DNA from: Phaeobacter sp. HF9A
GTDB lineage: Bacteria > Pseudomonadota > Alphaproteobacteria > Rhodobacterales > Rhodobacteraceae
Reading direction: 5' to 3'
NCBI RefSeq assembly: GCF_011806385.1
Contig: NZ_JAATOX010000039.1
Coordinates: 1-32,202 of the forward strand
Length of the DNA stretch: 32,202 bases
Shown here: piece after piece, positions 16,076 to 23,785 of the stretch
Layout: each line of letters opens with the position of its first letter
Position numbering within the stretch: the stretch's first letter is position 1
The notes under the pieces: generated by a model
The model's input: the letters and a program-made list of their open reading frames with translations, nothing else
Database searches by the model: none
What the model was told of the DNA's origin: nothing
Program-made: the position numbers and the translations under genes

Positions 16076-17638
16076 ATGACCCAGGATCGGGCTCAGGCAC
16101 CATTGCCGGATGGTGCAACCTTTGACTATGTCATATGCGGCGCGGGTTCGGCGGGCTGCGTTCTGGCGGCGCGGCTCAGCGAGGATCCCTCGGTTTCGGT
16201 GCTGCTGCTCGAAGCCGGTCACGGCGACACGCCGGATATGGTCTCGACACCGTTGCGCACCATCGAGATCTGGCACTCGGATTACGATGGGCAGTATGAG
16301 CCCGCCCCGCAGGCCCATGCCGGCAACCGCCGCATCTATTGGCCGCGCGGCAAGGTCCTGGGCGGCTCCTCGGCGATGAACGGCATGATTTATGTGCGCG
16401 GCACGCCACAGGATTACGACGCCTGGGCGTTGCAGGGCTGCCATGGCTGGGACTGGGACAGCCTGCGCCCGTATTTCCTGAAATCCGAAGACTTTGACAA
16501 AGGCGCGAACGCGCACCACGGCAGCGGTGGACCGCTCCATGTGACGACGCGCCATGCCCGTCACCCGCTGTATCCCGCCCTTATCGAAGCCGCCGGCCAG
16601 GCGGGGATCGCCTTCAACCCGGATTACAACGGCGCGCGGGTGGACGGGATCAGCTATATTCAATTCAACGCGCGCGACGGCAAACGCGCATCGAGCAATG
16701 CGGCCTTTCTTGACCCCGCGCGCAGCCGGGAGAACCTCTGCGTCGTCACGCAGGCCCGGGTGTCGCGTCTGGGGCTTGAGGACGGCCGCGTCGAGGCCGT
16801 GCATGTCGTCAGCCCCTCAGGCGAAAGCCATGTGAAAGTGAGGCGGGAGGCGGTTCTTTCCGCCGGAACGCTGGAAAGCCCGCGCATCCTGATGCTGTCG
16901 GGCATCGGTCCGGCTGCGCATCTCCGGGAGATGGCGATCGACGTGGCGATGGATCTGCCCGGCGTTGGTCAGAACCTGCACGATCACACGCTCCTGCCCA
17001 TGACTTATGCCATGTCGGAAAAATACGAATTCCCGACGGACCCCTCGGTGCCGCCGATGCAGGTGCATATGTTCACCCGCTCGCGCGCCGACATCAAGGT
17101 GCCCGATCTGCAACCGCTGTTCTTTTGCGTTCCGGCCTATGCGCCGGGGCAAACCGGACCTGACCGCGCCGTGACCTTTCACGCCGCCGGGTTGCGCCCG
17201 ACGAGCCGCGGCCAGATCCGCCTGACCGGCAAGGCGCTCTCGTACCCGCTCGCGCTCGACCCGAACCTGCTCGCGACCGAGTATGACGTGGCCGCGCTGG
17301 TTGCCTCCATGAAAGAGATCCGCACGATCACCGCGCAACCTGCGCTCGCCGCCTGGATCACCGGCGAAGTCTATCCCGGCCCCGACGTGACGGATGACGC
17401 GGCGCTTGCGGAGTATGCCCGCAGCGCGGTCGGCAGCTATCACCACCAGGTCGGCACCTGCGCGATGGGCCAGGGCGCGATGGCGGTTGTCGATCCGGAT
17501 CTGCGGGTGCGCGGCATCAGGGGGCTGCGGGTCGCTGATGCCTCGATCATCCCGACAATCATGTCGGGCAATACCAACGCGCCCGCGATCATGATCGGCG
17601 AGAAATGTGCCGACATGATGCGCGCGTCCCCACACTGA
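16076..17638 (+). CDS. GMC-family FAD alcohol dehydrogenase (choline dehydrogenase-like)
   Basis: 520 aa from the ATG at 16076, supported by GGAG; the frame is open 40 codons further upstream without a site. Rossmann FAD motif [15 protein letters not shown] with EAG at the second strand's end, the GMC signature [14 protein letters not shown], and the C-terminal active-site block [11 protein letters not shown] (catalytic His457) with [13 protein letters not shown] (Asn499). All elements of an active enzyme are present. The family oxidises primary alcohols such as choline or alkanols to aldehydes, passing electrons to the respiratory chain. As first gene of an operon with an importer and an amidohydrolase it probably oxidises the imported compound or its deacylated product. 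Confidence 0.9.
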   Translation: MTQDRAQAPLPDGATFDYVICGAGSAGCVLAARLSEDPSVSVLLLEAGHGDTPDMVSTPLRTIEIWHSDYDGQYEPAPQAHAGNRRIYWPRGKVLGGSSAMNGMIYVRGTPQDYDAWALQGCHGWDWDSLRPYFLKSEDFDKGANAHHGSGGPLHVTTRHARHPLYPALIEAAGQAGIAFNPDYNGARVDGISYIQFNARDGKRASSNAAFLDPARSRENLCVVTQARVSRLGLEDGRVEAVHVVSPSGESHVKVRREAVLSAGTLESPRILMLSGIGPAAHLREMAIDVAMDLPGVGQNLHDHTLLPMTYAMSEKYEFPTDPSVPPMQVHMFTRSRADIKVPDLQPLFFCVPAYAPGQTGPDRAVTFHAAGLRPTSRGQIRLTGKALSYPLALDPNLLATEYDVAALVASMKEIRTITAQPALAAWITGEVYPGPDVTDDAALAEYARSAVGSYHHQVGTCAMGQGAMAVVDPDLRVRGIRGLRVADASIIPTIMSGNTNAPAIMIGEKCADMMRASPH

Positions 17639-17692
17639 TACCCAACCCAAAACAGCAGGAAAAACCTGCGTGACCTCCAAGGGAGACTAAAG

Positions 17693-18970
17693 ATGATGAA
17701 GCTGAACCGCCGCCGCCTTTTGCAAACAACCGGGGCCGCGCTTTGTGCCCCTGCCGTCCTGTCGCGAGCGCTTTTCGCCAAGACCCGGGCGCTCAAAGTC
17801 GGCTACGTCGCCCCTCGCTCCGGCGCATTGGGGGCGATCTCGGAGGGGGACGGCTGGGCCATCGAGCAGTTCCGCGAGCTCATGGGCGGCACCATCGAGA
17901 CAGCGACCGGCACATATGATTTCGAATTCATCGACAAGGACACCCAATCCGACCCCAACCGCGCTGCCGACATGGCGCAGGAGCTGATCCTGCGCGACGA
18001 GGTGGACCTGATCCTGGTGTCATCGACCGCGGACACCACCAACCCGGTCTGCGACGTCGCCGAGCTGAACGGGGTGCCCTGCGTGTCCACCGCAACGCCG
18101 TGGCAGCCTTGGTTCTTTGGGCGCGGCGGCGTTGCGGGCGAGACAACGTTCAGATGGACCAATCACTATTTCTGGGGGGCCGAGGATCTGACCAATGTGT
18201 ATCTGGAGCTCTGGAACAGTCTTGAGACCAACAAGGTGGTTGGCGGTCTCTGGCCAAACGACCCCGACGGGGCCGCTTTTGCCGACCCCGAACTGGGCTT
18301 TCCCCCGGCTCTTGAGGCTGCCGGGTTTACGGTGGTTGACGCCGGTCGATACCAGAACCTCAAGGATGATTTTTCGGCCGAGATCGCGGCGTTCAAAAAG
18401 GCCGGGGTGGAAATCGTGACGGGGGTGATGTTGCCGCCCGATCTGGCGACCTTCCTCGTACAGGCCAAGCAACAGGGGTTCGAGCCCAAGATGGTCACCG
18501 TCGCCAAGGCCGCGCTGACCCCCAAGGGAATCGAGGCCATGCCGAACGGGCTTGGCAACAATCTGTCGGGCGAGGTCTACTGGGGGCCGCAGTTTCCTTT
18601 TGCCTCGTCGCTGACTGGCCAGACCGCGACCGATTTGATCGCTGCCTATGAGGCGGCCACCGGCAACCAGTGGATCCAGAGCCTGGGCTATATTCACTCC
18701 CTCACCGAGGTGGCGGTCGATGTGCTGAGGCGCGCGACCGAGATATCGCCGGAGGGCATCATGGCCGCGGTCAACGCCACCGACCTCACCACCATCGTGG
18801 GGCATGTCAAATGGGGCGATTTCCCGCCCTTTGCCAATGTCGCCAAGACGCCCCTCGCCGGGGGGCAGTGGCAAAAGCAGGACAGCGGCGCCTATGCGTT
18901 GATTGCGACCAACAACGGCCATTCCCCCGAGCTCCAGATCGGTGGCACCCTCGAATACAAGACCTGGTAA
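17693..18970 (+). CDS. Liv-type ABC transporter substrate-binding protein, Tat-exported
   Basis: 425 aa; GGGAGA lies 6 nt before the ATG. The N-terminus has a twin-arginine signal ([13 protein letters not shown] followed by an Ala-rich stretch to about residue 29). The mature part begins [13 protein letters not shown], the typical start of type I periplasmic binding proteins of the branched-chain amino acid/amide family, with [17 protein letters not shown] and [14 protein letters not shown] lining the usual site. Tat export implies folding before secretion. It heads the importer genes that follow and determines substrate choice; the ligand is not known, but family members bind amino acids, amides, urea and aromatic acids. 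Confidence 0.9.
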   Translation: MMKLNRRRLLQTTGAALCAPAVLSRALFAKTRALKVGYVAPRSGALGAISEGDGWAIEQFRELMGGTIETATGTYDFEFIDKDTQSDPNRAADMAQELILRDEVDLILVSSTADTTNPVCDVAELNGVPCVSTATPWQPWFFGRGGVAGETTFRWTNHYFWGAEDLTNVYLELWNSLETNKVVGGLWPNDPDGAAFADPELGFPPALEAAGFTVVDAGRYQNLKDDFSAEIAAFKKAGVEIVTGVMLPPDLATFLVQAKQQGFEPKMVTVAKAALTPKGIEAMPNGLGNNLSGEVYWGPQFPFASSLTGQTATDLIAAYEAATGNQWIQSLGYIHSLTEVAVDVLRRATEISPEGIMAAVNATDLTTIVGHVKWGDFPPFANVAKTPLAGGQWQKQDSGAYALIATNNGHSPELQIGGTLEYKTW

Positions 18971-18972
18971 CC

Positions 18973-19743
18973 ATGACCCAGGAGACATCTAGCGCACGGA
19001 GAGGAGAGCCTCTCCTCTCCGTGTCGGGCCTCTGCAAGCGGTATGGCGCGGTGACCGTCGTTTCGGACGTGTCCTTTGATCTTGCGGCGGGCGAGGCCAT
19101 CGGGGTGCTCGGCCCCAATGGCGCGGGCAAGACGACGCTGCTCAAGATGATCGGCGGCACGGTTGCCGCCAATGCCGGCACCGTGACGTTCCAGGGACAG
19201 GACCTGACGCGCCTCTCCGCCGAGGCCCGCTGCCGCGCCGGTCTGGTGCGCACCAATCAGGTGCCGGCGCCGTTTTCGCTGATGACGGTCTGGGAAAACG
19301 CGCTTGTCGCAGCCAGTCACGGCGGCGCGTTGTCCCGTCGTGCGGCCGAGGATCGCGCCCATGAGGCGCTCTTGCGGACCGGGCTGCTTGATCGGCACCA
19401 CAGCACGGCGGGCGGGCTTTCGCTGATGGGCCGCAAGCGGCTCGAACTCAGCCGCGCGCTTGCCTGTGGGCCCAAGGCGCTGCTGTTGGACGAGATCGCG
19501 GGCGGCTTATCGGATTACGAGGTCAAGGAGTTGATCGACCTCATCGCGCAGATCCGCGCCTCTGGCGTTGCCATCATCTGGATCGAGCATATCGTCCACG
19601 CCTTGATGTCATCGGTGAGCCGCCTCATCGCGCTCGACTTCGGCAACAAGATCGCCGACGGGGCCCCGCGCGACGTGATCGAGAGCGAGGCGTTTCGCCG
19701 TGCCTATTTCGGAGATTCCATCGCCACGGCGGAACTCGCATGA
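18973..19743 (+). CDS. Liv-type ABC importer ATPase (LivG-like)
   Basis: 256 aa, ATG 2 nt after the binding-protein stop with CCAGGAGA-like sequence only inside the gene. Walker A GPNGAGKTT (47-55), Q-loop region VRTNQVPAPFSLMTV, and Walker B ALLLDEIAGGLSD (169-181), where Ile replaces the usual Pro. The ABC signature reads LSLMGRKRLELSRAL (149 on), with Met and Gly where LivG has Gly or Tyr-Gly; the function may still be kept. H-loop in WIEHIVHAL. A perfect 13-bp hairpin covers codons 8-17. It pairs with the next ATPase in the canonical G-F order. Confidence 0.88.
   Translation: MTQETSSARRGEPLLSVSGLCKRYGAVTVVSDVSFDLAAGEAIGVLGPNGAGKTTLLKMIGGTVAANAGTVTFQGQDLTRLSAEARCRAGLVRTNQVPAPFSLMTVWENALVAASHGGALSRRAAEDRAHEALLRTGLLDRHHSTAGGLSLMGRKRLELSRALACGPKALLLDEIAGGLSDYEVKELIDLIAQIRASGVAIIWIEHIVHALMSSVSRLIALDFGNKIADGAPRDVIESEAFRRAYFGDSIATAELA
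18995..19023 (+). promoter_or_regulatory. Perfect 13-bp hairpin at the start of the livG-like gene
   Basis: Arms 18995-19007 (CACGGAGAGGAGA) and 19011-19023 are exact complements with a 3-nt loop GCC, beginning 22 nt into the coding region. Such a stem would be very stable in mRNA and could stabilise the upstream binding-protein message or lower translation of the ATPase, giving the usual excess of binding protein (inference). Confidence 0.6.
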
Positions 19744-20438
19744 CGGATTTGCTTTCTCTGGATGGCGTCACCGCCCATTACGGCCTGTTTCAGGCCCTGC
19801 ACGGTATCACCCTCTCGGCCAGGGCGGGCGAGACCATCGCCCTTGTCGGGGCCAATGGCGCAGGCAAGACCACATTGATGCGCACGATCTGCGGGGATCT
19901 TCCGGCCGGCGGGCGCATCTTCCTGCACGGCAAGGATATCACCGGCATCCCGGCGCATAGGCTCAACGCGATGGGGATTGCCATGGTCCCCGAAGGCCGC
20001 AAGCTGTTTCCCTCGCTCACTGTGGATGAAAACACCCAGATCGGCGGCTATACCAAACGCCCCGGCGCCTGGTCCCGGGAGGCGGTCTATGATCTGTTTC
20101 CCGAATTGATAAAGCGGCGCGCCAACAAGGCGCTCGATCTGTCGGGGGGCGAGCAGCAGATGGTCGCGATCGGGCGTGCGCTGATGTCCAATCCCGACCT
20201 TTTGTTGATGGATGAAATCAGCCTTGGGCTGGCCCCGATCGTGGTCAATCAGATCTACGAGGCCGTCGACAAAATCCGCGCAGCGGGCACCACCATCGTG
20301 CTGGTCGAACAGGACATCGGGCGCGGTCTTTCGGTGGCGACCCATGTCTATTGCCTGCTTGAAGGCCGCGTCAGCCTTGAGGGCAAGCCCGCCGATCTCA
20401 GCCAGAAGGCGTTGACCGACGCCTATTTCGGAGTCTGA
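19740..20438 (+). CDS. Liv-type ABC importer ATPase (LivF-like)
   Basis: 232 aa; overlaps the preceding gene by ATGA, so translation is coupled. Walker A GANGAGKTT (37-45), VPEGRKLFPSLTV (the family-typical Q-loop follow-on), signature LSGGEQQMVAIGRAL, Walker B LLLMDEISLGLAP and H-loop LVEQD. The switch position after the D-loop has Gln as in LivF proteins (VEQD). All motifs are intact. Confidence 0.93.
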   Translation: MTDLLSLDGVTAHYGLFQALHGITLSARAGETIALVGANGAGKTTLMRTICGDLPAGGRIFLHGKDITGIPAHRLNAMGIAMVPEGRKLFPSLTVDENTQIGGYTKRPGAWSREAVYDLFPELIKRRANKALDLSGGEQQMVAIGRALMSNPDLLLMDEISLGLAPIVVNQIYEAVDKIRAAGTTIVLVEQDIGRGLSVATHVYCLLEGRVSLEGKPADLSQKALTDAYFGV

Positions 20439-20441
20439 CCG

Positions 20442-21314
20442 TTGGATATTTTCTACGCAAGCGTGAACGGCGTTCTATTGGGCGGGCTCTACGCCCTTTA
20501 CGGGCTGGGTCTTGCCCTGACCTTTGGCATCATGCGCACCATCAACCTGGCCCATGGCGATATGATCGTCTTTGGCTCCTTCATGTCGCTGGTGGTGACG
20601 CGCGTGCTCGGCCTGCCCGCGCTGGCCTCTTTGGTGGTGTTGATCCCGGCGATGTTCTTGTTGGGACGACTGTTCCAGGAGCGGGTCATGAACCGGTCGT
20701 TGGGCGAAGGCATCATGCCCTCGATCATTCTCACCTTCGGGCTTTCGGTGGTGATCCAGAACGCCTTGCTGCTGACCTTCTCTGCCGATCGGCAGACGCT
20801 CTCGGCGGGTCAATTGCAAACCATGTCGCTGCCGCTGACCGAGGATTTTGCCATCGGCGTGCTGCCCCTGATGACCCTATGCGTCGTGATTGTGTTGCTG
20901 ATCGCGCTCAATTGGTTCTTCCGGCACACGATGCTGGGGCGCGCCTTTCGCGCCACCTCGGACGACCCGGAGGTGGTTGCGCTGATGGGGATTGATCCGC
21001 GCCGCACCTACGGGCTGGCGATGGGGCTGGCCTTTGCGATCATTGCGATCACCGGGGTGTTTATGGGGCTGCGCACCAACTTCGCACCCTTTGACGGGCC
21101 GGCGCGGCTGATCTTCGCCTTTGAGGTGATCATCATCGGCGGCATGGGATCCATTCAGGGCGTGTTGATCGGCGGGGTCATCCTTGGGGTGGCGCAAACC
21201 ATGGGCAATCTCGTCAACCCGGCATTCTTTCAACTCTCGGGCCATGTCGCCACGCTGCTTGTGCTGGCGATCCGCCCCTCGGGACTGTTCCCGGAAACCA
21301 TTGAACGGGACTGA
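20442..21314 (+). CDS. Liv-type ABC importer permease (LivH-like), TTG start
   Basis: 290 aa. No ATG fits; the TTG at 20442 is preceded by CGGAG 9 nt upstream and gives the family-typical N-terminus MDIFYASVNGVLLGGLYAL. Eight hydrophobic segments are visible, with the conserved block TFGIMRTINLAHGDMIVFG near residues 27-45 and the cytoplasmic coupling stretch GRAFRATSDDPEVVALMGI. The end (VLAIRPSGLFPE) matches LivH proteins. It forms the transmembrane pore with the LivM-like protein encoded next. Confidence 0.93.
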   Translation: MDIFYASVNGVLLGGLYALYGLGLALTFGIMRTINLAHGDMIVFGSFMSLVVTRVLGLPALASLVVLIPAMFLLGRLFQERVMNRSLGEGIMPSIILTFGLSVVIQNALLLTFSADRQTLSAGQLQTMSLPLTEDFAIGVLPLMTLCVVIVLLIALNWFFRHTMLGRAFRATSDDPEVVALMGIDPRRTYGLAMGLAFAIIAITGVFMGLRTNFAPFDGPARLIFAFEVIIIGGMGSIQGVLIGGVILGVAQTMGNLVNPAFFQLSGHVATLLVLAIRPSGLFPETIERD

Positions 21315-21318
21315 GCAT

Positions 21319-22323
21319 ATGACCGCATTGCAAACCCAACATCGCATTGGCGCGGCGCTTGCGCTTGTGACCTTGGCCGCGCTGATCTCTGTGCCCTATT
21401 GGGGCTCGGCCTATCTGCAACGCTCGATCGTGGAGTTCCTCTATTTCCTCGCGCTGGCGCAGATCTGGAACTTTATGGCCGGATACGCTGGCATGTTCTC
21501 GATCGGACAGCAGGCCTGGGTCGGGGTTGGTGCCTATGCCCTGATCGTCCTGGCGCAGGATCTTGGCCTCAACCCGTTTTGGGCGGTGCCTTTGACCGGG
21601 GTCATCGCCGCGGTTTTTGCCCTGCCGACCAGCTGGCTGTTGTTCCGGCTCAAGGGGGCCTATTTCGCGGTGGCAAGCTGGGTGATCGCGGAAACCATCC
21701 GGCTGGCCGTCAACGCCGATATCAACTGGCTCGGTGGGGGCCGGGGCCGCAGCCTCACCACGATGGGCCAGTTCGAGCGCGGCTTTCGCGAGGATGTGAC
21801 CTATCTGCTCGTGGTGGGCATCACCATCCTGTCGCTTGTCTTGATGGTCTGGATGTTGCGCTCCCGGATTGGGCTCGGCCTTATGGCGATGCGTGACAAT
21901 GCTGCCGGTGCGGGCGGGGTCGGTGTGGCCGTCAATCGCACGCGCCGGATCGTCTACCTTGCGGCATCCGGCCTTGCCGGGGTCGTCGGCGCCCTGATCT
22001 TCATGTCGGCGCTGAACGTGCGCCCCGACGCCGCGTTTTCGATCAACTGGGTCGCCTATCCGATCTTTATCGTCATCATCGGTGGTATCGGCACCATCGA
22101 GGGCCCGATCATCGGCGCCATCGTGTTCTACATTCTGCGCGAATACCTCGATGATTTCGAAGCCTGGTCGCTGCTGGCCTTCGGCCTAATCGCCATAGCG
22201 ATGATGCTTTTTGCGCCCAAGGGCATTTGGGGCAGCATCCAGAGCCGCTGGGATATCGAGCTGTTTCCGATCCGGCGACGCCTTCCCGCCCGATTTTCTA
22301 CCCCTTCAACACAGGAGACTTAA
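21319..22323 (+). CDS. Liv-type ABC importer permease (LivM-like)
   Basis: 334 aa from the ATG at 21319, 4 nt after the LivH-like stop. Typical LivM features: a first helix (about 12-31), the block NFMAGYAGMFSIGQQAWVG, the coupling segment GLGLMAMRDNAAGAGGVGV, and IIGGIGTIEGPIIGAI with FAPKGIWGSIQ at the C-terminus. About nine or ten membrane segments. It completes a K-G-F-H-M set. The next gene starts 2 nt later. Confidence 0.93.
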   Translation: MTALQTQHRIGAALALVTLAALISVPYWGSAYLQRSIVEFLYFLALAQIWNFMAGYAGMFSIGQQAWVGVGAYALIVLAQDLGLNPFWAVPLTGVIAAVFALPTSWLLFRLKGAYFAVASWVIAETIRLAVNADINWLGGGRGRSLTTMGQFERGFREDVTYLLVVGITILSLVLMVWMLRSRIGLGLMAMRDNAAGAGGVGVAVNRTRRIVYLAASGLAGVVGALIFMSALNVRPDAAFSINWVAYPIFIVIIGGIGTIEGPIIGAIVFYILREYLDDFEAWSLLAFGLIAIAMMLFAPKGIWGSIQSRWDIELFPIRRRLPARFSTPSTQET

Positions 22324-22325
22324 TC

Positions 22326-23447
22326 ATGCGTCCGGCTTTCTACTTTGACGAAAAAACGCTTTGGTTCAGCGCTGGTCAAGCCGTCTTGGTCATGCCCGTC
22401 GGCGGCTGGCTTCAACCGCCATCGGGGGGCGGCCATGCGGACAGTCCCGAGCCCAAACGTCGCCTCCATTCGCTGATGCAGGCCTCCGGGCTGATCTCGG
22501 CATTTGACGTGATGACCGCCCCGGAAGCGACCACCGAGCACCTCGCCAGGGTCCATCCGCAAGAGTATCTCGATACCTTCAAATCAATGAGTGACGCCGG
22601 TGGCGGGGCGCTGCATTTTTCTGCACCCTTCGGGCCCGGCAGCTATGAGATCGCCGCCCTCTCCGCGGGTCTGGTCGAAGCCGCGGTGATGGATGTGGCC
22701 ACCGGCAAACGCAAACGCAGCTATGCCATTTCGCGCCCCTCGGGGCACCATTGCCTGCCCGATCAACCGCTGGGGTTTTGCCTGTTTGCCAATGTGGCGC
22801 TTGCTGCGCTGGCGGCAAAAGAGGCCGGCATCGGCCGTATTGCCATCGTTGATTGGGATGTGCACCACGGCAATGGGACCGAGGCCATTTTCTGGGAGGA
22901 TCCCGACGTCCTCACCATTTCCATGCACCAAGAGGCATGCTTCCCACCCGGCGCCTCTGGTCAGGCCGACGCCCGTGGCGGCGCGGGAGCCGAGGGCAGC
23001 GCCGTCAATATCCCGCTTTGGCCGGGATGCGGGCACGACGCCTATATCGCTGCCTTCGAAAAGATCGTCGCCCCCGCTCTCACCGAATTTGCGCCCGATA
23101 TGATTATTGTCGTCAACGGGTTGGACGCAAACGGTGTGGATCCGCTCGCCCGCATGGTCGCCCATAGCGAAACCTTCCGCGCCATGACCAAATCGGTCTT
23201 GGCGCTGGCCGACAGCCTGTGTGACGGGCGCATCGTCTTTGTGCAGGAAGGCGGCTATGCGGAAAGCTATGTGCCCTTCTGCGCGTTGGCGGTGCTTGAA
23301 ACGCTGGCAGGGGTGCGCAGCGAGGTCGAAGATCCCTTCCTCGAATTGATAGAGGCGCAGCAACCGGGGCGAGAGGCCGTCGCGGCGCAGCTCGCAGCCA
23401 TCGACGCCCTGGCCGAAGCCCGCCCGCCCTGCCCGTCGGCCGGGTAA
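22326..23447 (+). CDS. Class II HDAC-like amidohydrolase
   Basis: 373 aa; ACAGGAGA precedes the ATG. It belongs to the arginase/deacetylase superfamily that contains histone deacetylases, acetylpolyamine amidohydrolases and bacterial HDAC-like amidohydrolases. Key residues: the catalytic His pair RPSGHH (141-142), zinc ligands in DWDVHHGNG (Asp178, His180) and NGLDAN (Asp267), and the EGGY tyrosine. GLDANGVDPLARM and the segment LPDQPLGFCLFANVA are close to the bacterial class II form rather than to AcuC. Without a signal peptide it acts in the cytoplasm. Sitting 2 nt after the importer genes, it probably removes an acetyl or other acyl group from the imported amine; the exact amide is not known. 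Confidence 0.9.
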   Translation: MRPAFYFDEKTLWFSAGQAVLVMPVGGWLQPPSGGGHADSPEPKRRLHSLMQASGLISAFDVMTAPEATTEHLARVHPQEYLDTFKSMSDAGGGALHFSAPFGPGSYEIAALSAGLVEAAVMDVATGKRKRSYAISRPSGHHCLPDQPLGFCLFANVALAALAAKEAGIGRIAIVDWDVHHGNGTEAIFWEDPDVLTISMHQEACFPPGASGQADARGGAGAEGSAVNIPLWPGCGHDAYIAAFEKIVAPALTEFAPDMIIVVNGLDANGVDPLARMVAHSETFRAMTKSVLALADSLCDGRIVFVQEGGYAESYVPFCALAVLETLAGVRSEVEDPFLELIEAQQPGREAVAAQLAAIDALAEARPPCPSAG

Positions 23448-23453
23448 CGACAT

Positions 23454-23486
23454 GGCCCGCGCCGCCGCTGGAATGCGGTGCGGGCC
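23454..23486 (+). terminator. 12-bp terminator-like hairpin after the amidohydrolase gene
   Basis: GGCCCGCGCCGC (23454-23465) pairs with 23475-23486, with one G-U pair and a 9-nt loop, 6 nt after the stop codon. Only TT follows, so termination may need a factor. Confidence 0.6.
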
Positions 23487-23489
23487 GTT

Positions 23490-23512
23490 GCGCCGGGGGC
23501 TGGTCCCGGCGC
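23490..23512 (+). terminator. Second hairpin in tandem
   Basis: Perfect 8-bp stem GCGCCGGG/CCCGGCGC (23490-23497 with 23505-23512) with a 7-nt loop, 3 nt after the first hairpin. Tandem stems strengthen the reading of an operon end. Confidence 0.5.
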
Positions 23513-23591
23513 GCCAGGATCATGGAGAATGGATATGGGAGCGCAACATGCGGTCGCGATGGGCAGCTGGAGCAGATCCGCAAACACGCCC

Positions 23592-23635
23592 TTGACGGAA
23601 TTTTATTTCATATATAAAACTATGCTCAAGCATAG
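23592..23635 (+). promoter_or_regulatory. Promoter with 7-bp palindrome over the start site
   Basis: TTGACG (23592-23597) matches five of six -35 bases; TATAAA at 23613-23618 (15-bp spacing) is the best -10, with TAAAAC at 23615 giving 17 bp. Directly after it lies CTATGCT-CA-AGCATAG (23620-23635), a perfect 7-bp inverted repeat at about the expected transcription start. A repressor bound there would block initiation. The regulator is not identifiable; no regulator gene is adjacent in this operon. Confidence 0.55.
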
Positions 23636-23785
23636 AATGGAGCCGGATATCATCCGACGGGCTACAGGCTATGACGCAGGCGCCGTTTCGAGGCAGGCGG
23701 GGCCGTTCTGATCAAACTCAAGCGCGTTGATCCATTCACCATCGACGCGCCTGTCCATACCATCCAGCACCAACCTGAGGCAGGC

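Larger units (their letters stand above)
23448..23785. other. 338-nt intergenic region: terminators, then regulated promoter
   Basis: The first 65 nt hold two GC hairpins that end the transport operon; bases 23592-23635 hold a promoter with a palindrome; the remaining 150 nt are an untranslated leader for the CoA ligase gene. A 77-codon frame across it (23478-23711) overlaps both hairpin and promoter and is not considered a gene. Confidence 0.5.

Noticed and set aside
23478..23711. 77-codon frame in the spacer before the CoA ligase
   Set aside because: It runs across a hairpin, a promoter and a palindrome, and has no ribosome site or similarity to a known small protein.
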